Source: Micromonospora echinospora (GTDB lineage Bacteria > Actinomycetota > Actinomycetes > Mycobacteriales > Micromonosporaceae). From it: 64,000 nt of DNA. Location of the stretch: contig NZ_LT607413.1 in assembly GCF_900091495.1 (NCBI RefSeq), positions 5,037,001 through 5,101,000 on the forward strand. Reading direction: 5' to 3'. Below the pieces are notes generated by a model. That model was not told the DNA's origin. It searched no databases and was given only the letters and a program-made list of their open reading frames with translations. Position numbers and translations under genes: made by a program. Of the stretch, positions 1 to 8,797 are shown piece by piece (position 1 is the stretch's first letter; each line of letters begins with the position of its first letter).

Positions 1-501
1 CTGGTGCGATCCGGTGGCCACGTGGGCCTGCCCCTGCCAGACGCCGAAGCCGGGTGGTTCGAGTTCGACCAGCACCGTGCCGGACGGCCGCAGCAGCGAC
101 CGGCACCGCTGCAGCAGCGCGACCGGATCGCCCCCGATGCCGATGTTCCCGTCGAGCAGCAGCGTGTGTGCCCACCGCCCCTCCGCCGGCAGTGTGCCGA
201 ACAGGTCGGCCTGCACGGCGACCGCGCCTCGCGCCCGGGTCGACGCCACCGCCCGTGCCGACACGTCCACCCCCACCGCGCTCAGTCCGGCCCTGGCCAG
301 CGCCACGGACATCCGGCCCGGACCGCACCCCAGGTCGAGGGTGGGACCGGCGCAGCGGGCGACCACCGCCGCGTCCGCCAGCCCGGCCGCCCGATGCCAC
401 CGGTCCACCGGCAGTCGTCGGCGGGGCCCGTCCGCAGGAACCAGCCAGTGCACGGCCCCGGGCCGGTCGTGGAGCGTGGAGGCGAAACCGTCCCCGGTCA
501 C
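1..501 (-). CDS. Class I SAM-dependent methyltransferase (partial, runs off the left edge)
   Basis: Only the N-terminal 167 codons are in the window. The start is a GTG whose first bases overlap the stop of the upstream glycosyltransferase (GTGA), which implies translational coupling. The protein reads as a class I methyltransferase: the glycine-rich SAM-binding motif I (LDLGCGPGRMSVAL) lies near residues 45-58, followed by an acidic residue ending strand 2 (VGVDVS) and a GNIGIGGDP stretch. It is the third gene of a tightly overlapping operon with two glycosyltransferases, so its substrate may be a lipid- or sugar-linked envelope precursor. The exact substrate cannot be told from sequence. 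Confidence 0.85.
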   Translation of the reverse strand, partial: MTGDGFASTLHDRPGAVHWLVPADGPRRRLPVDRWHRAAGLADAAVVARCAGPTLDLGCGPGRMSVALARAGLSAVGVDVSARAVASTRARGAVAVQADLFGTLPAEGRWAHTLLLDGNIGIGGDPVALLQRCRSLLRPSGTVLVELEPPGFGVWQGQAHVATGSHQ

Positions 502-1172
502 GCCCGTACCACCAAGGCGCGACGTACGGCCGCGACCTGGCGGGCGAACCGGCCGTCCGGGGCCGCCGCCGCCACGACCCGCGCGTCGGACCAGTCGTCC
601 ACGTCCCGCAGCGGGGGCAGCGGCACGGCGCGCAGCCCGCGGCCGGCCAGCGCGGACCAGGTCGACCGGCCCGTCTCCGGGGTCGACATCGGCACCCCGC
701 GCAGCACCGCCGCCTGGCGGGGGTCGCGTAGCCCCAACGCCCACCAGCCACCGTCGTCGGCGGGCCCGAGCACCGCGTCCGCGTTCGCCAACCGGCGTAC
801 GGCGGCGGCCAGCCGCGTCGGGGTCAGTTGCGGGGTGTCCATCCCGATCTGCACCACCCGACGGTCCGGGAACGCCTCGGCCACGTCGAGATGGGCGTGC
901 GCGAGTCGGTCGGCGAGATCCGTGCCCCGCTGCGGCAGGACCGACCAGGTGGCCAGGGCGGCGGTGAGCTCGGCGCCGTCCTCGGCGTCTGCCAGGTTTC
1001 CGGACAACGCCAGCACGGGTGTCACCCCCGGCGTGTCCCGGACGGCGTCCAGGGTGTCGCGCAGCGCGGCGGCGGCCAGCCGGGCGGCCTGGCGGGGAGT
1101 CGCCGGCGGGCATAGCCGGGTCTTGACCATGCCGGGCACGGGTGCCTTCGCCACCACCAGCAGAACCGTCAT
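498..1172 (-). CDS. TIGR04282/DUF2064 family glycosyltransferase
   Basis: This 224-residue protein begins MTVLLVVAKAPVPGMVKTRL, the hallmark N-terminus of the TIGR04282 (DUF2064) family, a GT-A-like nucleotidyl/glycosyl transferase group related in fold to CofC. The central MDTPQL and LGPADDGGWWALGL segments are the family's nucleotide-sugar/metal-binding motifs. Length is normal for the family. Its ATG overlaps the stop of the upstream GT2 gene by 4 bp, and its own stop overlaps the methyltransferase start, so the three form one translationally coupled unit. The family is annotated in arsenosugar synthesis in some bacteria, but that role is not supported here; the acceptor is unknown. Confidence 0.85.
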   Translation of the reverse strand: MTVLLVVAKAPVPGMVKTRLCPPATPRQAARLAAAALRDTLDAVRDTPGVTPVLALSGNLADAEDGAELTAALATWSVLPQRGTDLADRLAHAHLDVAEAFPDRRVVQIGMDTPQLTPTRLAAAVRRLANADAVLGPADDGGWWALGLRDPRQAAVLRGVPMSTPETGRSTWSALAGRGLRAVPLPPLRDVDDWSDARVVAAAAPDGRFARQVAAVRRALVVRA

Positions 1173-1843
1173 CGGGGCTCCCGCATGTCGCGCAACACGG
1201 CGGCGAAGTCCCGGGTGGCCCGGAGGGTGCCCCGCACGGAGCCGGAGACCTTGGAACGGGTGCCGGCGGCGCGCGGGGCGTAGGTGACGTCGAGCTCACG
1301 AATGCGCCAGTCCGCCGCAGCGGCCCGGATCACCAGCTCGAGGGGGTAGCCGAAGGCCCGGTCGGTGACGCCGAGAGCGAGCAGCGCCTCCCGCCGGGCC
1401 ACCCGGATCGGGCTGAGGTCGCGCAGCGGCACGCCCCGCCGCCGCAGCAGCGTGGTGACCAGCGCCGTGCCCACCCGGGCGTGCCAGGGCCAGACCCCGA
1501 CACGGACCGGTCGGCGGCGGCCGACCGCCAGATCAGCCAGCCCGTCGGCGACCGGGGCCACCAGGGCGGGTAGCTCTCGGGGAGCGAAGGACCCGTCGGC
1601 GTCCAGCACGCAGACCAGCTCGGTGTCGGCAGCCTCGATGCCGGCGTGCACGGCCGCGCCGTACCCCCGCCGTGGTTCGTGTATCACCCGCGCGCCGTGC
1701 CGGGCGGCCACCTCGGGCGAGCCGTCGCGGGACCCGTTGTCCACGACGATCGCCCGATATCCGGGCGGCAGCGCGGTCAGCACAGCGGGCAGGGCGGCGG
1801 CCTCGTCCAGGCACGGCAGCACCACGTCGATCGGTGTCGGCAT
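1169..1843 (-). CDS. Family 2 glycosyltransferase
   Basis: The 224-residue protein starts MPTPIDVVLPCLDEAAALP, a typical GT2 (DPM1/DPG_synthase-like) N-terminus, with IVVDNGSRDGS (nucleotide-binding aspartates) and VCVLDADGSF (DxD-type metal site) following. I chose the ATG at 1843 because the domain begins there; 51 further codons are open upstream but look non-coding. No C-terminal membrane helices are visible, so it is a soluble or peripheral enzyme. It heads the operon with the TIGR04282 protein and the methyltransferase and is divergent from a polytopic membrane protein 145 bp away. It probably transfers a sugar to a polyprenyl or other lipid carrier, which is inference. Confidence 0.85.
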   Translation of the reverse strand: MPTPIDVVLPCLDEAAALPAVLTALPPGYRAIVVDNGSRDGSPEVAARHGARVIHEPRRGYGAAVHAGIEAADTELVCVLDADGSFAPRELPALVAPVADGLADLAVGRRRPVRVGVWPWHARVGTALVTTLLRRRGVPLRDLSPIRVARREALLALGVTDRAFGYPLELVIRAAAADWRIRELDVTYAPRAAGTRSKVSGSVRGTLRATRDFAAVLRDMREPR

Positions 1844-1988
1844 ACCGCCGACGCTAGGGCCGCCCAGGGCGGCCCGTGCCGGATTCGACCTCACGGAACG
1901 CCTACCGGACGGACACTTCTTACCGTCCTGTGACGTGCCGACGACTCGGCTGACGGGGCGCGGACGAAGACCGTACCGTCCGGTCGAC

Positions 1989-3464
1989 ATGAGCACCGGT
2001 GTGACACCTCTCCGCGCGCCCGGCTCCGACCGCAGCCCGAGCCGCTACCGGGGCGACCTGGTCGTGCTGGGCGTCGAGGGGGCCCTGCTGGTCGTCGCCG
2101 TGACGGTGGGCGCGGTGCTCAACCGCGCGGGGGTGGGTCTGTACGCCGACGCCGCGCCGCTCTACGCCACCTGGAGGCCGCACCTCGGGTGGGGAACGCC
2201 GGTGGCGCTGGCAGTCGCGGTCGCCGTGGTCGGACCCGGAACGCGGTGGGCCCGGACCGCCCGATGGGGCCCTCTGCTCGGCGTCGGCTACCTGGCGGCG
2301 GTCGGCTGGACACTCGCTCTGGCGCTGGTCGACGGCTGGTCGGTGGGACTGACGAGGCGGCTGACCCCGCAGGCGGAGTACCTGCACGAGGTGCCCGGGG
2401 TGACGGACGTCCGGCGGATGCTGGCCGGATTCGCCGATCGGATCTTGGACTTCCAGCCCGACTCGTGGTCCACCCACACCGCCGGCCACCCACCGGGTGC
2501 CCTGCTGGTGTTCGTCGGGCTGGACCGGGTCGGCCTGGGCGGTGGCACGGCGGCGGCGCTGGCCTGCGTCCTGGTCGGGGCAAGCGTCGCGGTGTCCGTG
2601 CCGATCACCGTGCGGGCCCTGGGCGCCGGCGAGGCCGCCCGGGCGGTGCTGCCGTTCCTGGTGCTGCTGCCCGGAGCGGTCTGGGTGGGTGCCTCGGGCG
2701 ACGGTCTCTTCACCGGCGTGACGGCCGCCGGTCTCGCGCTGCTGGCCGCGCGGGGACCCGTGACCGTGGTGGCCGGCGGCCTGCTGCTCGGCTTCGCGCT
2801 GTACCTGTCCTACGGCTTCGTGCTGCTCGCGCCCCTGGCCCTCGTCGTGCTGGCACTGCGCCCCGGACGGCGGGGCGTCGCGCTGCTCGCCGGGGCGACC
2901 GGAGTGGCCACGGTGGTGGCGGCGTTCACCGTCGCCGGCTTCCACTGGTGGCAGGGGTACGACCGGGTGGTCGAGCGCTACTACCAGGGTTGGGCGGCCG
3001 ACCGTCCCTACGGCTACTGGGTCTGGGCCAACCTGGCAGCCCTGCTCCTCTCCGCCGGGCCGGTGGTCGGGCCGGCACTGCGCCGCACCCTGCACTCGGC
3101 CCGGAGCGCCTGGCGGGCGGGAGCCGGACCGGCGGAGCCGACCGCACCGGCACCGCCGGTCGGCGGCTCGGGACCGGTCGGCGGTCCGCTGGTGCGCGAC
3201 CTCGTTCGTCACCGCCGGCTCGCGCTCGTTCCTCGGATCGAGGCGCTCGGACCGACCGTTCTGCTACCCGCCGCCGCGGCACTGGCGGTGGCTGCCGCCG
3301 ACCTGTCGGGCATGAGCAAGGCCGAGGTGGAGCGGATCTGGCTTCCGTTCGTGGTCTGGCTGCTGGTCGCCGCGCATCTGCCTGTCCCGGCTCGCCGCTG
3401 GTGGCTGGCCGGGCAGGCCCTTACCGCCCTCGCCGTCAATCACCTGCTGTTCACCGTCTCGTGA
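1989..3464 (+). CDS. Polytopic integral membrane protein, function unknown
   Basis: A 491-residue protein with about ten hydrophobic segments. I place the start at ATG 1989 (MSTGVTPLRAPG), because the reading frame upstream lies antisense to the GT2 gene. The composition and the charged loop after the second helix (residues about 110-165, ending in HTAGHPPGALLVFVGLDRVGL) resemble GT-C type membrane glycosyltransferases and related actinobacterial proteins of unknown function. The HPPG motif in a periplasmic-type loop is typical of that group. It is divergent from the glycosyltransferase operon, which fits a role in lipid-linked sugar transfer, but no substrate can be assigned. A TACCGT -10-like hexamer 9 bp before the ATG would allow a leaderless transcript. 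Confidence 0.7.
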   Translation: MSTGVTPLRAPGSDRSPSRYRGDLVVLGVEGALLVVAVTVGAVLNRAGVGLYADAAPLYATWRPHLGWGTPVALAVAVAVVGPGTRWARTARWGPLLGVGYLAAVGWTLALALVDGWSVGLTRRLTPQAEYLHEVPGVTDVRRMLAGFADRILDFQPDSWSTHTAGHPPGALLVFVGLDRVGLGGGTAAALACVLVGASVAVSVPITVRALGAGEAARAVLPFLVLLPGAVWVGASGDGLFTGVTAAGLALLAARGPVTVVAGGLLLGFALYLSYGFVLLAPLALVVLALRPGRRGVALLAGATGVATVVAAFTVAGFHWWQGYDRVVERYYQGWAADRPYGYWVWANLAALLLSAGPVVGPALRRTLHSARSAWRAGAGPAEPTAPAPPVGGSGPVGGPLVRDLVRHRRLALVPRIEALGPTVLLPAAAALAVAAADLSGMSKAEVERIWLPFVVWLLVAAHLPVPARRWWLAGQALTALAVNHLLFTVS

Positions 3465-3511
3465 GACGGCGCGATCCGGCTTCCGGGCCGCCGGTGGGCG
3501 GCCAGGGCCGC

Positions 3512-4570
3512 TCAGGCCGACACGGCGGCGGTCTCCCGCAGCGGGTCGGTGGCGAAGGCGGTCACCCCGTCGACGAAGCCGACCTGGGCCGTGTACCCGA
3601 GCAACTCGCGCGCGCGGGCCGGATCGGCGACCACGTGCCGCACGTCGGCGGTCCGGGTTCCGCCGACCACCACCGGCGCCGGCCCGCCCATCGCCGCCGC
3701 CAGCGCGGTGGCCAGGTCGCCGACGGTGTGCGGTTGACCGGAGCAGACGTTCACCGGTACCAGACCGTCCGGAGCCGGCGCGGTCAGCGCCAGCACGTTC
3801 GCGCGCGCCACGTCGGTGACATGCACGAAGTCGCGTCGCTGCCGGCCGTCCTCGTAGACCCGGGGCGGCCGGCCGTCGGCCAGCGCCGACCGGAAGATCG
3901 ACGCGACCCCGGCGTACGGGGTGTCGCGGGGCATCCGGGGGCCGTAGACGTTGTGGTAGCGCAGCGCCCACACCCCCGCCCCGGTCTGCCGGCTCCACGC
4001 GGCGGCCAGATGTTCCTGGGCCAGCTTGCTGGCCGCGTACGTGCTGCGGGGCTCCAGCGGGGCGTCCTCCGGCACGAGCGCGTCGGTGAGGACGCCGGCG
4101 CACACTCCACAGGTGGGGTCGTACCGGCCGGCGGCCAGATCGGCCTGGCGACGTGGTGCCGGTCGGACGATTCCGTGCCGGGCACATGTGTAGCGGCCCT
4201 CACCGTAGACCACCATGGAACTGGCCAACACCAGACGAGACACGCCGGCCCGGTGCATCGCGGCGAGCAGCACCGCCGTGCCGTAGTCGTTGTGGCTGAC
4301 GTAGTCGGGGGCGTCCGACGGGTCCAGCCCGTGCCCGACCATCGCCGCCTGGTGGCAGACGGCATCGATCCCGGTCAGCAGATCGTCCAGCAGCCCCGGA
4401 TCGCGGACGTCGCCGATGACCGGATCGTGCCGGCGAAACCACTCGGGCACGCTCCCGTGCGTCTGCGGCAACAGCGCGTCCAGGCAGACCACCCGGTGCC
4501 CCTCCGCCACGAGCAGGTCCGCGACCTGCGATCCGATGAACCCGGCGGCGCCGGTGACGAGTACCCGCAT
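3512..4570 (-). CDS. NAD-dependent sugar-nucleotide epimerase with a Cys-rich insertion (dTDP-L-rhamnose 4-epimerase-like)
   Basis: The 352-residue protein is an extended short-chain dehydrogenase. The NAD-binding motif TGAAGFIGSQ is at residues 7-16 and the catalytic STYAASK (YxxxK) lies near residue 185. Between them is an insertion with a CARHG motif followed, about 20 residues on, by CGVC, which could bind a metal. The same kind of insertion occurs in dTDP-L-rhamnose 4-epimerase-type enzymes, from family knowledge. I used the ATG at 4570 because the Rossmann strand starts directly there. The gene is divergent from the molybdopterin oxidoreductase. It likely interconverts a nucleotide sugar for the neighbouring glycosyltransferases; the exact sugar is not determined. 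Confidence 0.8.
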   Translation of the reverse strand: MRVLVTGAAGFIGSQVADLLVAEGHRVVCLDALLPQTHGSVPEWFRRHDPVIGDVRDPGLLDDLLTGIDAVCHQAAMVGHGLDPSDAPDYVSHNDYGTAVLLAAMHRAGVSRLVLASSMVVYGEGRYTCARHGIVRPAPRRQADLAAGRYDPTCGVCAGVLTDALVPEDAPLEPRSTYAASKLAQEHLAAAWSRQTGAGVWALRYHNVYGPRMPRDTPYAGVASIFRSALADGRPPRVYEDGRQRRDFVHVTDVARANVLALTAPAPDGLVPVNVCSGQPHTVGDLATALAAAMGGPAPVVVGGTRTADVRHVVADPARARELLGYTAQVGFVDGVTAFATDPLRETAAVSA

Positions 4571-4753
4571 TCCCGTCACGGTAGGACAGACCGACGGCCA
4601 CGGGTGCCGGTTCGGCTCGGACGTCGGCAACTCGTGGCAACCGGACGGTACGCCCCGGGTAATGCCACAAAGCCCGCCCGCGACCGGCGCTGACGGCTAG
4701 CGTCCTGAACCAGAGCCCGTCGCGTCCGGTCGACGCCCTCACGTGGAGGATCC

Positions 4754-6163
4754 GTGCCAGCCGACCCGCCGTCCCACGAGCCCGCCGGGGGAGCCGACCG
4801 TGGTGAGCCGAGACGCACGTCCGACACCTCCGGCCGGTCGGCCGAGACAGCCGGCGCGCCGGTGTACGCCTACCCGGCGCGGCTGTGGCGCGCGCTGGAC
4901 CGGCACCGCCCGCCGGGGGCCGCCGCCACCGCCGACGCCTGGCGCAGCCCGGTACGCGGCCCGTGGTTGACCTCCGTGCTCGGCGTCGTCCTGCTCGCCA
5001 CGCTACCGCTGGTGATCGTCACCGGTCTGCTGGACTGGATCGCGTACGGTCCTCGGCTCGGCCAGGCCCTCCCCACCGACGTGGGCTGGCTGCGTCCCCC
5101 CGTCTTCGACTGGCCGACCCGCCCCGCCTGGCTGTTCCGGGTCACCCAGGGCCTGCACGTGACGCTCGGCATCATGCTGGTCCCGGTGGTGGTGGCGAAG
5201 CTCTGGTCGGTGGTGCCCAAGCTGTTCGACTGGCCGCCGGCCCGTTCGGTGGCCCAGGTGCTCGAACGGCTGTCGCTGCTGCTGTTGGTGGGCGGGATCC
5301 TCTTCGAGATGGTCACCGGCCTGCTCAACATCCAGTACGCGTACCTGTTCGGGTTCGACTTCTACACCGCGCACTGGTACGGCGCCTGGGTCTTCACCGC
5401 CGCCCTGGTCACGCACGTGGCGATCAAGCTTCCTCGGATGATCTCCGCGCTGCGTGGTCCGAACATGGCGCGTACCCCGGTGGGGGAGACCACGCCGGAG
5501 CCGGCGGATCCGGACGGGCTGGTCTCCCGACGGCCCGGCCCGACGACGATGAGCCGGCGTGGTGTCCTCGCCCTGACCGGGAGCGGCGTGTTGCTGCTGG
5601 CGGCGCTGACCGTCGGGCAGACCCTGGACGGAGTGCTGCGCCGGACCGCGCTGCTGCTGCCCCGGGGCCGGCAGCCCGGCGAAGGACCGAACGGGTTCCC
5701 GGTGAACCGGACCGCCGCCGCGGCCGGTGTGCGACCCGCCGACACCGGGGCCGGGTGGCGGCTGACGGTGCGCGGCGGCGACCGTACGGTGGAGGTGGAC
5801 CGTGGCGGCCTGCTCGCGATGACGCAGCACACCGCGGACCTGCCGATCGCCTGCGTGGAGGGCTGGTCGACGGAGCAGACCTGGACCGGGGTACGGCTAC
5901 GGGACCTCGCCGCTCTGGTCGGCGCACCCGAGCGCGCCCTGGCGAGGGTCGAGTCGCTGGAACGGGCCGGGTTGTTCCGTCAGGCCCGGTTGCACGCCGA
6001 CCAGGTCCGCCACCCCGACTCGCTGCTCGCCCTGCGGGTCAACGGGGTCGATCTCTCAACCGATCACGGCTACCCCGCGCGGGTCATCGTCCCGGCGCTG
6101 CCCGGTGTGCACTGCACGAAGTGGGTCCGGAGCATCACCTTCGAGGAACGGCCCGATGACTGA
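4754..6163 (+). CDS. Membrane-anchored molybdopterin-dependent oxidoreductase (sulfite-oxidase fold) fused to a cytochrome b-like domain
   Basis: A 469-residue protein starting at GTG 4754, with GGAGG 4-5 bp upstream. The N-terminal half carries four membrane helices (about residues 75-240) with histidines in helices 2 and 4 (LHVTLGIM, HWYGAWVF...THVAIK) that could hold heme as in cytochrome b561-type subunits. A fifth helix (about 270-295) precedes a C-terminal domain (about 310-469) of the sulfite oxidase molybdopterin superfamily; LPIACVEGWS supplies the conserved Cys that ligates molybdenum, and GVHCTKWV is the family's C-terminal motif. Electrons could thus pass between the quinone pool and an exported Mo centre. 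The stop overlaps the next gene by 8 bp. The substrate is unknown. Confidence 0.85.
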   Translation: MPADPPSHEPAGGADRGEPRRTSDTSGRSAETAGAPVYAYPARLWRALDRHRPPGAAATADAWRSPVRGPWLTSVLGVVLLATLPLVIVTGLLDWIAYGPRLGQALPTDVGWLRPPVFDWPTRPAWLFRVTQGLHVTLGIMLVPVVVAKLWSVVPKLFDWPPARSVAQVLERLSLLLLVGGILFEMVTGLLNIQYAYLFGFDFYTAHWYGAWVFTAALVTHVAIKLPRMISALRGPNMARTPVGETTPEPADPDGLVSRRPGPTTMSRRGVLALTGSGVLLLAALTVGQTLDGVLRRTALLLPRGRQPGEGPNGFPVNRTAAAAGVRPADTGAGWRLTVRGGDRTVEVDRGGLLAMTQHTADLPIACVEGWSTEQTWTGVRLRDLAALVGAPERALARVESLERAGLFRQARLHADQVRHPDSLLALRVNGVDLSTDHGYPARVIVPALPGVHCTKWVRSITFEERPDD

Positions 6164-6632
6164 GTTCCGGCGTGGCTACGGTGCCGCGCCCTGGCACCTG
6201 TTGCTCCTGCTCGGCTGCTTCGCGGTGACCGGCTGGATCGCGTTGCGGCTGTCCGGGGAGCCGGCTGCGGGCCGGATGCTGCTCTGGTTCCTCGGTGCGG
6301 TCGTCGTCCACGATCTGTTCCTGTTCCCGGTCTACGCGCTGGCCGACCGGATGCTTCGCGCCGCGATGGGACGTCCGGACCGCCGCTCGGCGCTGAACCA
6401 CGTGCGGGTGCCCGCGCTCGCCTCCGGGTTGCTCCTGCTCGTCTACCTTCCCGGCATCCTCGGACTCGGCGGGGACACGTACACGGACGCGAGCGGCCTG
6501 ACCCCGCAGCCGCTGCTGACCCGCTGGCTGGCGGTCAGCGCGGTGATCTTCGCCGTCAGCGCGATGCTCTACGCGCTGCGGCGGCGTCGTCTACGCCGGG
6601 ATGCGGGGTCCCGTCCCGTAACGCGGCGTTGA
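6156..6632 (+). CDS. Small membrane protein, likely partner of the molybdopterin oxidoreductase
   Basis: A 158-residue protein starting MTEFRRGYGAAPWHLLLLLG, chosen because this ATG lies 8 bp inside the preceding gene, a typical coupled start. Four hydrophobic stretches (about 12-30, 38-62, 82-104, 122-145) indicate a four-helix membrane protein; the C-terminus is Arg-rich and cytoplasmic. No named domain is recognised. Its coupling to the oxidoreductase suggests an accessory or quinone-interaction subunit, which is inference. Its last 77 bp overlap, tail to tail, the 3' end of the racemase gene on the other strand. Confidence 0.75.
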   Translation: MTEFRRGYGAAPWHLLLLLGCFAVTGWIALRLSGEPAAGRMLLWFLGAVVVHDLFLFPVYALADRMLRAAMGRPDRRSALNHVRVPALASGLLLLVYLPGILGLGGDTYTDASGLTPQPLLTRWLAVSAVIFAVSAMLYALRRRRLRRDAGSRPVTRR

Positions 6633-7302
6633 CGGCGGCTTCGACGTGCAGTCGAGAGGTCGGGAAGACGGGAACGGGGCTGTCGTCACCTGAGATCAGC
6701 AGTTCGATCTCGGTGCAACCCAGGATGACGCCCTGTGCGCCGGATTCGACGAGGCGCTCGATGACCTTCTGATAGGTCTGCCGGGACGTCTCGCGGACGT
6801 CGCCGAGGCACAGCTCGTCGTAGATGATGCGGTGCACCTCGGCGCGGTCGTCCGGTTCGGGGACGATCACACGCAGGCCGTGGCGGGTGAGCCGGTCGCG
6901 GTAGAAGTCCTGTTCCATGGTGAAGGCGGTGCCGAGCAGTCCCACGGTGTGCAGGCCGGCGGCGGTGACCGCCTCGGCGGTCGTGTCGGCCAGGTGCAGC
7001 AGCGGAATGCTGACGGCGGCCTGGATCTGGTCGGCGACCTTGTGCATGGTGTTCGTGCACAGCAGCAACAGGTCGGCGCCAGCGTCCTGCACCGCGGCGG
7101 CGGCCTGGCCGAGCAGGCGACCCGCCTGTTCCCACTCCCCAGCGCTCTGAAGGCTCTCGATGTCGGCGAAGTCGACGGAGTACAGCACGCACCGTGCCGA
7201 GTGCAGGCCGCCGAGGCGGTCACGGACCAGTTCGTTGACCAGCCGGTAGTAGTGGGCGCTGGACTCCCAGCTCATTCCGCCCAGCATCCCAATCGTCAGC
7301 AT
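6556..7302 (-). CDS. Aspartate/glutamate racemase family protein
   Basis: The 248-residue protein begins MLTIGMLGGMSWESSAHYYR, the diagnostic N-terminus of the cofactor-independent Asp/Glu racemase family (YgeA branch). The two catalytic cysteines are visible: Cys82 in LLLLCTNTMHK and Cys196 in GVILGCTEIELL. Length is normal for the family. It interconverts amino-acid enantiomers by two-base chemistry; YgeA relatives act on a broad range of amino acids, so D-aspartate or D-glutamate supply is only one possibility. The 3' end overlaps the convergent membrane-protein gene, so a terminator cannot sit between them. Confidence 0.9.
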   Translation of the reverse strand: MLTIGMLGGMSWESSAHYYRLVNELVRDRLGGLHSARCVLYSVDFADIESLQSAGEWEQAGRLLGQAAAAVQDAGADLLLLCTNTMHKVADQIQAAVSIPLLHLADTTAEAVTAAGLHTVGLLGTAFTMEQDFYRDRLTRHGLRVIVPEPDDRAEVHRIIYDELCLGDVRETSRQTYQKVIERLVESGAQGVILGCTEIELLISGDDSPVPVFPTSRLHVEAAVNAALRDGTPHPGVDDAAAARRASR

Positions 7303-7397
7303 GGCTCTTTCCTACCATCGGCGGTTCGGGCGTCCATGCTCGGCCTCTCCGGGTGATGACGTGCTCGCGGCCGGCGCTCAGGCTCCTGGAGAACCGG

Positions 7398-8594
7398 TCA
7401 GAAGTAGTCGAGCAGGTGGGCCGGGCCACCGACCGCGAGCAGGTCGAGGACTCGGGGATCGGCGCCCGGGCCGGGTCGCAGCTGACCGGCCTGGACGAGG
7501 CTCTCGGCGTTGGTGGCGCCGGCATAGAGCTGGGCGAAGCCGAGCACGCTCAGGTGCAGTGCCGGTTCGCCGGTGGACCGGGACAGCTCGCCCGCGCCGT
7601 CGGCGACCTCCAGCCGCCAGGCGCCGGTGTTCCATTCGGCGAGGTCGTCGTCGAGGGTGAACTCGACGCTGCCGCGCGCGTACGACGGCCAGCCGCGCTC
7701 CCGGACGGCCCGGGTCACCTCCACGGGCCGGTGCATCCAGGGCTGCTGGCGGTGTTCCCGGAGCGTCTCCAAGGGCAGCTGGGCGGTGACCGCGTCGCCG
7801 TCGAGCAGGCGCATCCGCAGGGTGGGGGCGACGCTGCGCCAGCTGGCGAGGACGCCGACGAGTTCCCGGGCCGCGTCGGGGGTGGTGGCGAGGACGTCGT
7901 AGACCGTCAGCACGGAATCCGGGCCGTAGCCGCGCCCTCGGTCCCAGCTGACGTAGCCGACCAGGTCGCCGTCGTGTTCGACGAGAGTGACGCCGTCGGA
8001 GGGCAGGTCGGTGGTGGCGCCGAGGTGGTCGAACAGTTCGCCGCGGCGGGTGAGAAGTCCCCGGCGGTGACGGGCGACGCGCTCGTAGAGGTCGGCGACG
8101 GCCGGCATGTCCTCGGCGGTGGCGGCGCGGACGGTCAGGTGCGGAGCGGGCCGGTACCGGGGAAGGTCGGCGGTGACCAGGTCGACGGTGCGTAGCGTGC
8201 CCGCGACCTCCCAGCCGCAGGCCCGGTAGGGGCCGATGATGGTGGGAAACAGTGCGCTGACGGCGGCCCCTCGCTCGCGGGCGCCGCGCAGTAGGGCGGC
8301 GAGCAGGGCGCGGGCGACGCCGCGGCCACGCGCCTCGGGAGCGACGGCGACGCCGGCGACGTCGGCGGCGGACACGGTTCGGCCGGACCACCACTGTTCG
8401 TGGTGCAGGTCGACGGCCTTGCCGAGGAGACGTCCGGCCGAGTCGAACGCCCCGTAGCGGGTCGTGCCGGGCGTGGCCGGGCCGGCGGCGTCCGGCGGGG
8501 GTTGCGGGTCGTAGCCGAAGGCTTGCGCGCCCAGGGCCCAGGTGGTGGGGATGTCGTCGGGGGTGAGCTCGCGAACGGCGACGGTGGGCTGCAC
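7398..8594 (-). CDS. eis: Eis-type GNAT N-acetyltransferase
   Basis: A 398-residue protein matching the Eis (enhanced intracellular survival) family in length and layout: N-terminal GNAT domain with the acetyl-CoA loop VAPEARGRGVARAL (about residues 80-93), a second degenerate GNAT domain, and an SCP2-like C-terminal domain. It ends LLDYF; in Eis enzymes the C-terminal Phe carboxylate is the catalytic base, and that residue is preserved. The start is GTG 8594 (VQPTVAVRELTPDD), since the GNAT fold begins there and upstream codons are repetitive Pro/Arg. Family members acetylate aminoglycosides at several amines or other polyamine-like substrates. The gene stands alone. Confidence 0.88.
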   Translation of the reverse strand: MQPTVAVRELTPDDIPTTWALGAQAFGYDPQPPPDAAGPATPGTTRYGAFDSAGRLLGKAVDLHHEQWWSGRTVSAADVAGVAVAPEARGRGVARALLAALLRGARERGAAVSALFPTIIGPYRACGWEVAGTLRTVDLVTADLPRYRPAPHLTVRAATAEDMPAVADLYERVARHRRGLLTRRGELFDHLGATTDLPSDGVTLVEHDGDLVGYVSWDRGRGYGPDSVLTVYDVLATTPDAARELVGVLASWRSVAPTLRMRLLDGDAVTAQLPLETLREHRQQPWMHRPVEVTRAVRERGWPSYARGSVEFTLDDDLAEWNTGAWRLEVADGAGELSRSTGEPALHLSVLGFAQLYAGATNAESLVQAGQLRPGPGADPRVLDLLAVGGPAHLLDYF

Positions 8595-8797
8595 CAGCCG
8601 ACGATAGCCACTGCTCAGCCGGCGTCGAATCGATTTTTCCGCGGCCGTGACGGTTCCGGCGAGGAGCCTCACGGCCGAGTCGGACAAGCAGTCCGCTGGC
8701 GCTCGGTGAGAGAGCGTCGGATCGGTGCCGGTGGTAGTCGGTTGCGGGTGCTGTCGGGCTGCTTCATGATCTGGTTCATGTGTGATGTGAAGGGCGG

